Assembly (NCBI RefSeq): GCF_002302635.1 | Contig: NZ_CP022387.1 | Span: 1,116,001-1,180,000 of the forward strand | Reading direction: 5' to 3' | DNA: 64,000 nucleotides | Source of the DNA: Capnocytophaga stomatis | GTDB taxonomy: Bacteria > Bacteroidota > Bacteroidia > Flavobacteriales > Flavobacteriaceae | Shown here: piece by piece, positions 18,051 through 26,440 of the stretch | How the letters are laid out: each line of letters opens with the position of its first letter | How positions within the stretch are numbered: the stretch's first letter is position 1 | Position numbers and translations under genes: made by a program | Notes under the pieces: model-generated | Told to the model about the DNA's origin: nothing | Databases searched by the model: none | Seen by the model: the letters and a program-made list of their open reading frames with translations, nothing else

Positions 18051-20222
18051 CTAATAAAGAGACCATTTCAGCCCAATAAAATACGTTCTCCCCGGCGAAA
18101 TACTCGAATAGAAGCTCGTCGTTTTGGTAACGTAATCAAATAAATTATTTATTCCAGCATTGAGCGTGAAATAGTAAGGCAATCGTATGGAGGTTTGCAG
18201 TCGCCATATCGTGTAACCTTCGTAAGGGATATGAAATTCTTGGTCATCACTATCAAGACCGAATAATTTGGAAGAGCTAACGTGTTTTCCGCTCAAAATA
18301 ACGTTAGGAATATATTTTGCTTCCGATTTTGGTATGTATTCCGCCTTGAAAGTAAATGTGTGTGGTCGGTTGGTTGATTTTCTTTTCTCGGCATTGTAAT
18401 AGGAATACGAACCCTTGATTTTGAATGATTTACTCAATCGATACGTTGCCGAAAGTTCCGAACCTATGATGCGAGTTTTCCCACTAAAGTTGGTATATTG
18501 AATCGTATCGCGGGAACTGTTCCAGTCGTTATCAATTTTATCCTTCATTACGGAAACTTGCGTCATTGCGGTTATGTTCCATTTCTTTGTGTTGTAATCT
18601 ACCGAAAAATTGATATTGTTATTACTTTCGGGTTTTAGGTTTTTGTTGCCCATTATCTGGAAACCTCCTCCCCACGGATGAAACCAATTGGTATATAATT
18701 CTTTAAGAGTTGGCGAACGAAATCCGGTAGAGTAACCCAACCTAAAAGTTAAATCGTTCACTTTGTACATTCCCGAAAGGCGATACGTGAAATGTTCCTT
18801 AAAGAAAGAATGATAATCCATACGAACGCCTGTAACCAACGTAAAACGCGGACTGAAAACCCAATCCTGTTGTGCAAACAAAGTGTAATTCTTGGCACTT
18901 TCGGTAGTTTCTGTTCCTTTGCTATTAAATCGGAAACTGAGCAATTTATCCGAAAACACCTCACCGCCAGCAACAAACGTATGTTTTTTATTTATAATTT
19001 GGTTGTACTGAGCCGCAACTCGCCAAATGATATTTTCGTAATTTTTTTCTCTCTCATTGAGTAATCTGTAATAATTTGATTTATCATATTGGTCAAAAGC
19101 TCCTGACAGACTGAGCGTTTTATTTTCATCAAAGGAGAAATCCGTTTTTGCTCCCATTGTGTAATTGTGATAATGGTCTCGCACTTTTTCGGCTGCTTGC
19201 GTTCCGCTATTTCTTTCACTAAAGTAGTAGCTTGGCGTAAGTTCAAGACTCATTTTCTGCGGAATAATATTAAATTTCAACTTCGGAGAAGCACCGTAAT
19301 TGGTAAATCCGGCTACGTTCATTTGAGATAATTCTGTTTCCTTGACAGTTCCGTCAGCATAAATTCTTTGCAAAGGGCTTGTATCTGTCAGCATATAAGG
19401 CTCTCGCTGTTTGTAAAAAGAAGCCACGCCCAAACTTCCCCACTTTTGCCTTGTCCCTAACGAAAGGTTAATTTTATGGTCTTGATTTGTATCATAAAGA
19501 TAACTTGCCGTGATATCAATTGGGTTTTGTGCGTCTTTGGTAATGATATTTATAACTCCTCCCAAGGCATTTGAGCCATACAAGGATGATGAAGCTCCTT
19601 TAATAATTTCAATTCGTTCAATATTATCGAGGTCAATGCGGTCATAATCAATATTATCGAACGTTTCGCCAGCCATTCGCTCTCCGTTCATCAGGAAAAG
19701 AACGTACTTTCCGCCAAATCCCATCATATTGATATTGGGCATTCCGCCGTCATATGTGAAATTAATTCCTGAAAATTCGGTTTCCAAGAAGTTCTGAAAA
19801 TCAGTTGCTTGCGATTTTCTGATTTCCTCAGAAGTAATCACCTGAACCGTAATAGGAACATTTTTAAGATTTTTGGGCGTTCGGGTAGCCGTAACGATAA
19901 CCTCACCGATTTCGATGTCTTTATCCCTGCAAATGGAAAGCGTCAGGTTATTGGTTTTTTCTGTCAGATGAATTGAAGTAAAAGTACCCTTAAAGCCATC
20001 TTTAGCCAAGTAAAGAATGTACTTTCCTTTGGGCATATTATTGAAAATGAAGTTTCCGTTTTTATCAGAAAAGACTTGTTTTTCAATGCCTTGTATTTCT
20101 ACGGAAACATTTGAAATGCTTTTATTCGTTTGGCAATCAATCACTTTCCCTGAAATAGAATATTGCCCGAACAAACTGGTAATAAATAAAGAAAATAGAA
20201 GTAATAAATAAACTCGTTTCAT
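18051..20222 (-). CDS. hmuR: HmuR: TonB-dependent haem receptor
   Basis: This is an outer-membrane TonB-dependent transporter of 723 aa. A signal peptide (MKRVYLLLLFSLFITSLFG) is followed by a carboxypeptidase-regulatory-like domain (about 20-95), a plug (VIVTATRTPKNLKNVPITVQV to GGVINIITK) and a 22-strand barrel. The barrel holds GFRSPTLKELY and a later NKNLKPES, which resemble the FRAP and NPNL motifs of haem receptors. The ATG at 20222 is preferred, as the longer frame to 20264 enters the duplicated hairpin. It lies between hmuY and hmuS and should receive haem from HmuY. Confidence 0.94.
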   Translation of the reverse strand: MKRVYLLLLFSLFITSLFGQYSISGKVIDCQTNKSISNVSVEIQGIEKQVFSDKNGNFIFNNMPKGKYILYLAKDGFKGTFTSIHLTEKTNNLTLSICRDKDIEIGEVIVTATRTPKNLKNVPITVQVITSEEIRKSQATDFQNFLETEFSGINFTYDGGMPNINMMGFGGKYVLFLMNGERMAGETFDNIDYDRIDLDNIERIEIIKGASSSLYGSNALGGVINIITKDAQNPIDITASYLYDTNQDHKINLSLGTRQKWGSLGVASFYKQREPYMLTDTSPLQRIYADGTVKETELSQMNVAGFTNYGASPKLKFNIIPQKMSLELTPSYYFSERNSGTQAAEKVRDHYHNYTMGAKTDFSFDENKTLSLSGAFDQYDKSNYYRLLNEREKNYENIIWRVAAQYNQIINKKHTFVAGGEVFSDKLLSFRFNSKGTETTESAKNYTLFAQQDWVFSPRFTLVTGVRMDYHSFFKEHFTYRLSGMYKVNDLTFRLGYSTGFRSPTLKELYTNWFHPWGGGFQIMGNKNLKPESNNNINFSVDYNTKKWNITAMTQVSVMKDKIDNDWNSSRDTIQYTNFSGKTRIIGSELSATYRLSKSFKIKGSYSYYNAEKRKSTNRPHTFTFKAEYIPKSEAKYIPNVILSGKHVSSSKLFGLDSDDQEFHIPYEGYTIWRLQTSIRLPYYFTLNAGINNLFDYVTKTTSFYSSISPGRTYFIGLKWSLY

Positions 20223-20238
20223 TGCGTTAGCTATAAAT

Positions 20239-20270
20239 GTAAGGGCGGAAAAAAATTCTCCCACCCTTAC
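20239..20270 (-). terminator. Hairpin 2, duplicate of hairpin 1, before hmuR
   Basis: This is an identical copy of the upstream hairpin, ending 17 bp before the hmuR ATG. A stem this close to the start may also reduce translation initiation of hmuR. Confidence 0.6.
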
Positions 20271-20323
20271 GCAGACATTTATCTCATAATTTTGAGTTAG
20301 AATTTCCCGTCTTGGCTTGTTAC

Positions 20324-20355
20324 GTAAGGGCGGAAAAAAATTCTCCCACCCTTAC
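20324..20355 (-). terminator. Hairpin 1 after hmuY (attenuator or processing site)
   Basis: On the minus strand GTAAGGGTGG and CCGCCCTTAC form a 10-bp stem with one G-U pair and a loop of about 12 nt, starting 27 bp after the hmuY stop. The T-run lies in the loop, not after the stem. This fits a transcript-stabilising or partially terminating hairpin that makes hmuY mRNA more abundant than hmuR mRNA. Confidence 0.65.
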
Positions 20356-20381
20356 GCAGACATTTATCTCATAATTTTGAG

Positions 20382-21011
20382 TTAGAATTTCCCGTCTTGG
20401 CTTGTTACGTATCTGAATGTCAAGTAACCTGCTTTTGCTTTATCGTTATAAAAATCAGTAATTTGAATTTTCACGAATTTTCCATCAGCGGTTTTGACCA
20501 CGTACACATTTTTAGTAGGAGCGTACACACTTGGCCAAGTTCCTATATTTTTAGGAGAAAGGCTTACATATCCTGTTTTCGAGTCAAATCCACCTGATAT
20601 TAAAGCAGAAAATGTTCCTTTTTTAGTGACCGGAGGATAACCGTACATCATATCTCCTTCTATGTCTTTTACGTATCCTTGCGTAGGTGCCTCCTTTACG
20701 GCATCAAATTCTTTACTTTCAACCAAAGCAACTTCAGCTTTTCCCTTTCCTGACTCACCTCCGTTGGTTTTTATATAAAATTCAGAAAAAGCAATATCCC
20801 AATCGGCACTTTCCTTCGGATTTGAAACCTGAACAACCGTTCCTTTTTCAAAAGAGAAATAAACCCAATCCTTTGAAGTGGTAGCATCCAAGCTTTTTAT
20901 TTCCTTAGCTACCAAACTTGGTTTTTCGTCATCTTTTTTGATTTCATCTTTTTTGCAAGATACGAGCACTCCTGTCGCTACCAAAATAGCTGTAATAAAA
21001 ATTCTTTTCAT
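20382..21011 (-). CDS. hmuY: HmuY-family haem-binding lipoprotein (intact copy)
   Basis: This is a surface or secreted haemophore-like lipoprotein of 209 aa. The signal peptide ends with lipobox LVSC (Cys19), followed by KK. The body has the HmuY pattern: DWVYFSFEKG, the WDIAFSEFYIKTNGG block, GKGKAEVALVESKEFD and the C-terminal VYVVKTADGKFVKIQITDFYN. The protein contains no His, and its only Met residues after the first are the pair at 121-122. It therefore cannot use the bis-His ligation of Porphyromonas HmuY; Met ligation as in Tannerella/Bacteroides homologs is plausible. It lies 18 bp after its disrupted paralog and before hmuR. Confidence 0.93.
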   Translation of the reverse strand: MKRIFITAILVATGVLVSCKKDEIKKDDEKPSLVAKEIKSLDATTSKDWVYFSFEKGTVVQVSNPKESADWDIAFSEFYIKTNGGESGKGKAEVALVESKEFDAVKEAPTQGYVKDIEGDMMYGYPPVTKKGTFSALISGGFDSKTGYVSLSPKNIGTWPSVYAPTKNVYVVKTADGKFVKIQITDFYNDKAKAGYLTFRYVTSQDGKF

Positions 21012-21029
21012 TGTATTACCATTTTATGA

Positions 21030-21668
21030 TTAAAATTTTCCGTTAGCACTATATTTGTATTTGAATGTCAAGAATCCTGACTTGTTGGTTTTGCTATTAT
21101 TGTATCCCGTAAGCTGAATTTTAGCAAACTTACCATCAGCGGTTTTAACTACATATACCCATTTTGTAATTTCTTGTTTTGGAGTTGTTTCCGGCGGAAC
21201 AGGCGGAGCATAATTCCACCAACCTTTTGACTCTTCAGCCATTACGGTTCCTGTGATGGCAGTATTTACTGAAATAGAAACGGGGTCCTACCCCGGACGT
21301 GGAGAGCTTGTTTTTTCTGTATCTACCACATAGCCTTCCGCTGGCGATTCTTTCACTGAGTCAAATTCCTTACTATTTGTGTTTACAACTCCTGCTTGTC
21401 CTTTACCTGAGGTTCCTCCATTGGTTTTCACGTTATAGCGATTAAAAGCTATGTCCCACGAAAGGTCTGTAGCAGGTTCGGTAACAGTGACTTTTTCTCC
21501 TTTTGAAAAAGAAAAATACACCCAAGCATCTGATTTGCTTGCATCTAAATCTATAACTTCTTTGTAGCCATTATCTACAACGGGTGGTTCCGGGTTGTTA
21601 TCATCTTTTTTACAAGCCCCTAATACTAATGCTCCCACCAAAAGAGCTGATAAAATACCTTTATTCAT
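21030..21668 (-). pseudogene. hmuY: Second hmuY paralog interrupted by an in-frame amber codon
   Basis: The frame runs from ATG 21668 (lipobox LGAC, Cys19) to the stop at 21030 and would encode 212 aa. The codon at 21288-21290 (codon 127) is TAG. Upstream of it are SDAWVYFSFSKG, LSWDIAFNRYNVKTNGG and KEFDSVKESPAEGYVVD. Downstream, in the same frame, are WVYVVKTADGKFAKIQLTGYNN and FLTFKYKYSANGKF, which match the C-terminus of the intact HmuY. Both halves are therefore present and only one base is wrong; TGG (Trp) to TAG is a likely origin. It may be a recent pseudogene, a sequencing error, or a gene giving a truncated product. It is the first gene of the hmu operon. Confidence 0.88.
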
Positions 21669-21688
21669 AAAATTAAAAATAACAGACG

Positions 21689-21720
21689 CAAAAGTATTAT
21701 ATTTATTTAGAATAAACAAA
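21689..21720 (-). promoter_or_regulatory. Promoter of the hmu operon
   Basis: On the minus strand TTTG (21717-21720) and TACTTTTG (21689-21696) are 20 nt apart, a good Bacteroidota promoter 20 bp before the ATG of the first hmuY copy. An iron-responsive repressor site is expected here, but I could not recognise one. Confidence 0.75.
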
Positions 21721-21833
21721 AATAACAATAATTTTTTTTTGCATCTAACTTGAACTTCCATAACATTTCTCTATCATTCCGTCCTTTTTATACATTTTTT
21801 GGAATCATTTTTTATTTTTAAAATAATATTTTA

Positions 21834-21841
21834 TACCTTTG
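21834..21841 (+). promoter_or_regulatory. Possible -7 element before the 21880 gene
   Basis: TACCTTTG fits the TAnnTTTG box, 38 bp before the ATG. No properly spaced TTTG was found upstream, so this is only half a promoter. Confidence 0.45.
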
Positions 21842-21879
21842 GAGCCCATTTGTGTCACATTAATTAATGTTTTGAAATT

Positions 21880-22731
21880 ATGAAAAAGCAACTCGAAAAA
21901 GAATTACAAGAATTAGCACAAAATATTATCTCAACAAAGGATAATTTGGATTTGCCCGAATTGAAAAAAGAACTTGAAAAGCTACTTGAAAAGGTATCTA
22001 TTTTAAATTTTGTAGAGAAATATTACAATTCTGTTGGTTCATCGGAAGATCGTTTACAATACACAATGAAAAAGGTTGCAGATTTCATCGAAGAGGAACA
22101 AGATGAAAATGACATCTTCAACCTTCCTGTAGAAACTACTAAGGTTCAGAAAATTGTTCTGTCTCAAACGGAAAAAACTTCTGTTGAAGCGGAAAAAATC
22201 CCTTCCAAAAGTGAAGAAAGCCAAGTAGCAAAAACAAGCTATACTGCCGAATCACCAAAAACATCTGCTTATAAAGCATATCAGGATATTGTTCAAAAAG
22301 CACACACTCACCAAGAAACAGAGAAACAACACACTCATAATGAACACACTACTGAAGAACAAGCCAAACCAGTAGAAACAAAGCAAGTAGCACAAAAGCA
22401 ATCTTTAGAAGATTTCATTTCTCAGACGCAACATCCTGTATTTGAGAAAAAAGAGGAAGCCGAAACTGCAAAAACTCCGTCTTTAAATGACCGCCTCGGA
22501 AAAACGGCTCAGATTGGCTTGAACGACAGACTTGCATTTATTCGTCAGTTATTCTTCGGAAGCGAAAGCGAATACAACACTGTAGTTCAACATATTAATG
22601 ACCTTCAAAGCGTAGAAGAAATCGCCCTTTACATAGAGCAGGAAATAAAACCTATCTACAATCATTGGCGAGGAAAAGAAGATTACGAAGAACGATTTTT
22701 AGGTTTAATGCTTAAGCGATTTGAAATTTAA
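21880..22731 (+). CDS. Hypothetical coiled-coil protein upstream of rsmI
   Basis: This is a 283-aa soluble protein with no signal peptide. The N-terminus (1-50) is a charged coiled coil (KKQLEKELQELAQNI). The middle (about 90-195) is a low-complexity Glu/Lys/Thr/His-rich linker. The C-terminal 80 residues form a conserved-looking domain: LNDRLAFIRQLFFGSESEYNTV and IYNHWRGKEDYEERFLGLML. A similar gene before rsmI is common in Flavobacteriia. The function is unknown. Its stop overlaps the rsmI start by one base (TAATG), indicating coupled translation. Confidence 0.75.
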   Translation: MKKQLEKELQELAQNIISTKDNLDLPELKKELEKLLEKVSILNFVEKYYNSVGSSEDRLQYTMKKVADFIEEEQDENDIFNLPVETTKVQKIVLSQTEKTSVEAEKIPSKSEESQVAKTSYTAESPKTSAYKAYQDIVQKAHTHQETEKQHTHNEHTTEEQAKPVETKQVAQKQSLEDFISQTQHPVFEKKEEAETAKTPSLNDRLGKTAQIGLNDRLAFIRQLFFGSESEYNTVVQHINDLQSVEEIALYIEQEIKPIYNHWRGKEDYEERFLGLMLKRFEI

Positions 22732-23432
22732 TGGGTAAACTTTACCTTATCCCCACCCCTATCGGAAATCTGGAAGACATCACTCTCAGGGCTTTACGGC
22801 TCTTGAAAGAGGTTGATTTCATTCTGGCGGAAGACACCCGAACAAGTGGTAAACTCCTGAAACACTACGAGATTTCTACCCCGATGCAAAGTTATCATAT
22901 GCATAATGAGCATCAGGTGGTTGGGCATTGGGTACAACGAATCAAAAACGGAGAAAATATCGGTTTAATCACCGATGCAGGAACTCCTGCCATTTCCGAC
23001 CCTGGCTTTTTGCTTGTCAGAGAGTGCGTTGAGCAAGGCGTTGATGTAGAATGCCTTCCGGGAGCTACTGCTTTTGTGCCAGCATTAGTTAACAGTGCTT
23101 TGCCAAATGACCGTTTTGTTTTTGAAGGCTTTCTGCCAGATAAAAAAGGAAGACAAACACGCTTATCTTTGCTTGCAGACGAGAAAAAAACAATGATTTT
23201 TTACGTTTCTCCACACAAGTTACTCAAAAATATTGCGGACTTTATTTCTGTTTTCGGAAAGGAAAGAAAGGCTTCTATCTCTCGGGAAATCACCAAATTA
23301 CACGAAGAAACACAGCGAGGAACTCTTGAAGAATTATTACAACATTATGAAAAGAAGACTCCAAAAGGAGAAATTGTGATGATTGTTGAAGGGAAAACAA
23401 CAAAGGAAAAAAGAGAAACTTCAAAAGAGTAA
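22731..23432 (+). CDS. rsmI: 16S rRNA 2'-O-ribose C1402 methyltransferase RsmI
   Basis: This is a SAM-dependent methyltransferase of the tetrapyrrole-methylase fold that 2'-O-methylates C1402 in the decoding centre. The start MGKLYLIPTPIGNLEDITLRA, the AEDTRTSGKLLKHY block, LITDAGTPAISDPG and ECLPGATAFVPAL are diagnostic. At 233 aa it is slightly short at the C-terminus compared with proteobacterial enzymes, which is normal in this phylum. Confidence 0.97.
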   Translation: MGKLYLIPTPIGNLEDITLRALRLLKEVDFILAEDTRTSGKLLKHYEISTPMQSYHMHNEHQVVGHWVQRIKNGENIGLITDAGTPAISDPGFLLVRECVEQGVDVECLPGATAFVPALVNSALPNDRFVFEGFLPDKKGRQTRLSLLADEKKTMIFYVSPHKLLKNIADFISVFGKERKASISREITKLHEETQRGTLEELLQHYEKKTPKGEIVMIVEGKTTKEKRETSKE

Positions 23433-23464
23433 TCCTCCCAAAAAACATTCTCAAAACTGATTTT

Positions 23465-24106
23465 ATGACAAAAATTCTTTGCATAGAAACCTCTGGCATA
23501 AACTGCTCTGTAGCCATTTCGGAAGGGAGTTCTCTTCTGGCTGAAAAGGCTGAAAACAAGGGAAAATTCACGCACGCCGAAAGCCTGCACGTTTTCATAA
23601 ATGAAGTTCTTAACTTGGCAAAGATTTCTATCAATGAACTTGACGCTATTGCCGTGAGTGGCGGACCTGGTTCTTACACAGGTTTGCGAATCGGTGTTTC
23701 AACAGCCAAAGGATTGTGTTTCGCTTTGGGAAGACCATTAATTGCGGTTCCTACACTGCAAACCTTAGCCTCACAAATAGCAGATAACCACCTGATTATA
23801 CCTATGTTAGATGCACGACGTATGGAAGTGTACAGTGCTGTTTTTGATAAAAATTTCAATGAAATTGAAAAAACCGAAGCTAAAATTTTAGATGAAGACA
23901 GTTACGCAAACTGGCTCTCCAAAGGAAAAGTAATTTTCTTGGGTGATGGTGCCGAAAAATTCTCGAAAATTTGCCACCACCCCAACGCTTTTTTCATAAA
24001 AAACGCCTATCCGCAAGCGAGAGATATGGTCGTACACGCCTTTGAACGATTCAAAAACAAGTGTTTCGAAGACATCGCCTATTTCGAACCGAATTACCTA
24101 AAATGA
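23465..24106 (+). CDS. tsaB: tRNA threonylcarbamoyladenosine biosynthesis protein TsaB
   Basis: TsaB partners TsaD in making t6A37 of ANN-decoding tRNAs. The protein (213 aa) has the ASKHA-fold start ILCIETSGINCSVAIS, the conserved HAESLHVFINEVL and the GGPGSYTGLRIGVSTAKGL motif. It is 32 bp after rsmI and ends before a clear terminator. Confidence 0.96.
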   Translation: MTKILCIETSGINCSVAISEGSSLLAEKAENKGKFTHAESLHVFINEVLNLAKISINELDAIAVSGGPGSYTGLRIGVSTAKGLCFALGRPLIAVPTLQTLASQIADNHLIIPMLDARRMEVYSAVFDKNFNEIEKTEAKILDEDSYANWLSKGKVIFLGDGAEKFSKICHHPNAFFIKNAYPQARDMVVHAFERFKNKCFEDIAYFEPNYLK

Positions 24107-24171
24107 TTTGTAAGCCTAATTTCATTATATTGGGTTGCGTTATAATGTACTCGTATAACAATCTATTCAAC

Positions 24172-24200
24172 AAAAAAGCACAAGAAAATCTTGTGCTTTC
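24172..24200 (+). terminator. Bidirectional terminator after tsaB
   Basis: AAAGCACAAG and CTTGTGCTTT form a 10-bp stem with a 5-nt loop and A/T-runs on both sides, between the convergent tsaB and lipoprotein genes. Confidence 0.85.
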
Positions 24201-24230
24201 ATCTATTATTAAAATTACTACTAATTTTGC

Positions 24231-24812
24231 TTACAAAGCCTTTATACCCAAACCGCCCCATTTCATTACACAACCCTGCTGAGGAGCTAATTTTATAATA
24301 TATGGATAGTTCTCTTTTAATAATTGCTCATAAAAATCATACCTATCCATATAATCTAACTGAACACTCTCAAAGGATTTATCCTTTGTATAATCATAAT
24401 TGGGGTCTTGATCTTGCTTGCTATAAATATCTAACAAACTTGTATAGCGAACATAATTGGGATGCCTATCTATTTCCGCTCCACTAAGAACAGCACAAAC
24501 ATAAACGCTTTCTGAACTTAAATTTTTTATTTCCAAAAAATTATAGTTATTTTTTTTAAAATCTTTGGAGCGACAAATGGTATTAGGCATAAAATAATTA
24601 TAATAAGGCAGTTCATTCCCAACAGAATTGAATCTAAATTCTACTTCATAATTTCTCTTTTTCGGTCCTGTATACTTCACGAGAACTTTACCTCCTCCTT
24701 TTCCATCAACTTTTAATGCCCCTAAGTAATTATCTGTACAAGTTTCTCCAAAACAAGAACATATTAACGTAGCAACTATTACACCTACTGAAATAAGTAA
24801 TATTCGTTTCAT
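24231..24812 (-). CDS. Predicted small lipoprotein of unknown function
   Basis: This is a 193-aa protein with a signal peptide ending ATLICSCFGE, where either Cys18 or Cys20 could be lipidated. The mature part begins TCTDNYLGALKVDGKGGGKVLVKYTGP and appears beta-rich, with KRNYEVEFRFNSVGNE and SESVYVCAVLSGAEID. I do not recognise a family. Its ATG directly abuts the stop of the upstream 76-aa gene, so the two are probably expressed together. Confidence 0.7.
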   Translation of the reverse strand: MKRILLISVGVIVATLICSCFGETCTDNYLGALKVDGKGGGKVLVKYTGPKKRNYEVEFRFNSVGNELPYYNYFMPNTICRSKDFKKNNYNFLEIKNLSSESVYVCAVLSGAEIDRHPNYVRYTSLLDIYSKQDQDPNYDYTKDKSFESVQLDYMDRYDFYEQLLKENYPYIIKLAPQQGCVMKWGGLGIKAL

Positions 24813-25043
24813 CTATTTTCTGTATAAAGTATAAGTAACAAAATCTTTTCCTAAAATAGCGTGTGTATTCATATAGTAGGGTAGATAATTGTTTTTGCTT
24901 GTTGTTGCCCCGTTGTCAGACACTCGCACCCACGAATCAGTATGTACTTTTCTAACCTTAAACAACCAAAGATTATAAGTATTGTATCTGTTTTTTGTAC
25001 CAAACCCAACTACGTAATGAGTTGGAACTAAATAACTTTTCAT
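24813..25043 (-). CDS. Small protein of unknown function paired with the lipoprotein
   Basis: This is a 76-aa, Tyr-rich basic protein (MKSYLVPTHYVVGFGTKNRY) without signal peptide or membrane segment. It is kept as a gene because its stop is immediately followed by the ATG of the lipoprotein. It could also be the remnant of a larger, partly lost gene, as it contains a short WVRVSDNGATTSKNNYLP-like stretch with no known domain. Confidence 0.5.
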   Translation of the reverse strand: MKSYLVPTHYVVGFGTKNRYNTYNLWLFKVRKVHTDSWVRVSDNGATTSKNNYLPYYMNTHAILGKDFVTYTLYRK

Positions 25044-25174
25044 TTTACATACATTTTAAAAATTCAAGCAAGGCAAACATACAAAAAATATTTTTACAAA
25101 ACAAGTTTTTTAAGACTCATTATAAATAAGTAGCGTGCAGATTGTTAAATTCTTCAAAAAAAGACCAAAACCTC

Positions 25175-26218
25175 TCATTTCGCCTCTTTGTTTGCCAACT
25201 GCCCACACGCCGCATCAATGTCTTTTCCTCTTGACCTCCTTACTGTTACGGTAATTCCCGCCTCTTCAAGCATACGCTGGTACATATCAATTGCCTCACT
25301 GTCTGCCTGAGCAAAATCTCCCTCGTCAATTGGGTTATATTCTATAAGGTTTACTTTTGAAGGAGCAAAACGGCAAAATTTTATCAATGCCTCTACATCT
25401 TTTTTCTTGTCGTTAATATCCTTCCAAACCACGTACTCATAGGTAATTTTGTTCTTCGTTTTTTTATACCAATACTCCAATGCCTGGCGCAGTTCCGTTA
25501 GCGGAAATTTCTCGTTAAAAGGCATAATAGAAGTCCTTACTTCATCTATGGCGGAATGCAACGACACAGCAAGTTTGAATTTAACCTCATCATCTGCCAT
25601 TTTCTTTATTAGCTTGGGAATGCCCGAAGTCGAAACCGTTATACGTTTGGGCGACATTCCCAACCCTTCTTCCGAAGTTATTTTTTCAATGGCTGTCAAC
25701 ACATTATTGTAATTCATTAGGGGTTCGCCCATTCCCATAAAAACGATGTTTGAAAGCGGACGACCAAAAAACATACGACTCTGACTGTCAATAACTTTTA
25801 CTTGGTCAAAAATTTCATCAGGTAGCAAGTTCCGCATCCGTTTTAAACGAGCCGTTGCACAAAAAGTACAATTCAGGCTACAACCTACTTGACTTGATAC
25901 ACAGGCTGTTGTACGAGTTTCGGTAGGAATCAAAACAGACTCTACCAGCAAACCGTCGTGCAAACGCACTGCATTTTTAATCGTCCCGTCCGAGCTGCGT
26001 TGCATTACATCTACCTCAATATGATTGATAACAAAGTTATTTTCAAGCATTTCCCTTGTTTTCTTAGGCAAATTAGTCATCGCCTCAAAGGAATGTAATC
26101 CCTTGCTCCAAAGCCAGTCATATACCTGATTTCCGCGAAACGCTCTATCTCCGTTGGTTTCAAAAAACTGACGCAATTCGTCCTTGCTTAACGCACGTAT
26201 GTCCTTTTTCTCTTGCAT
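25175..26218 (-). CDS. rlmN: Dual-specificity RNA methyltransferase RlmN
   Basis: This is a radical-SAM enzyme that makes m2A2503 in 23S rRNA and m2A37 in some tRNAs. The product is about 347 aa. It carries the iron-sulfur CxxxCxxC motif in CSLNCTFC, the VFMGMGEPLMNYNNV block, and the C-terminal catalytic Cys region RRSRGKDIDAACGQL. The ATG at 26218 (MQEKKDIRALS) is preferred. An upstream ATG at 26263 adds 15 residues with no family counterpart. Confidence 0.97.
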   Translation of the reverse strand: MQEKKDIRALSKDELRQFFETNGDRAFRGNQVYDWLWSKGLHSFEAMTNLPKKTREMLENNFVINHIEVDVMQRSSDGTIKNAVRLHDGLLVESVLIPTETRTTACVSSQVGCSLNCTFCATARLKRMRNLLPDEIFDQVKVIDSQSRMFFGRPLSNIVFMGMGEPLMNYNNVLTAIEKITSEEGLGMSPKRITVSTSGIPKLIKKMADDEVKFKLAVSLHSAIDEVRTSIMPFNEKFPLTELRQALEYWYKKTKNKITYEYVVWKDINDKKKDVEALIKFCRFAPSKVNLIEYNPIDEGDFAQADSEAIDMYQRMLEEAGITVTVRRSRGKDIDAACGQLANKEAK

Positions 26219-26378
26219 AGGAGGCAAAGGTAGGAAATAATTAATAATAGGTGCAAAACACATCGATTTTTTACTTTCAAAAAAAGAAAATTCTTATCCT
26301 CTTAGGACGTTTTTGTAAATAAATCCTTAACATAATTCGGTTTCAAGTCAGATTAAAAGCCAAAGTATTGTTAATTTT

Positions 26379-26408
26379 TTTGAGATGCGATATTAATTTG
26401 TATTTTTG
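26379..26408 (+). promoter_or_regulatory. Promoter of the OmpA-family gene
   Basis: TTTG at 26379-26382 and TATTTTTG at 26401-26408 are 18 nt apart, 32 bp before the ATG, a good match to the Bacteroidota consensus. Confidence 0.75.
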
Positions 26409-26440
26409 CTACTGTTTTAAACCAATAATTAATTTTTCAT

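Larger units (their letters stand above)
20239..20408. repeat. Exact 85-bp tandem duplication between hmuY and hmuR
   Basis: Positions 20239-20323 and 20324-20408 are identical 85-bp units. The second unit contains the last codons and the stop of hmuY plus a hairpin. The first is a copy of the same 3' end and hairpin, now stranded in the intergenic region. This looks like a recent duplication. Confidence 0.97.

Noticed and set aside
21030-21242. Separate 70-aa gene after the truncated hmuY
   Set aside because: It is in the same frame as the upstream part and is the HmuY C-terminus; its ATG is an internal Met after the amber codon.
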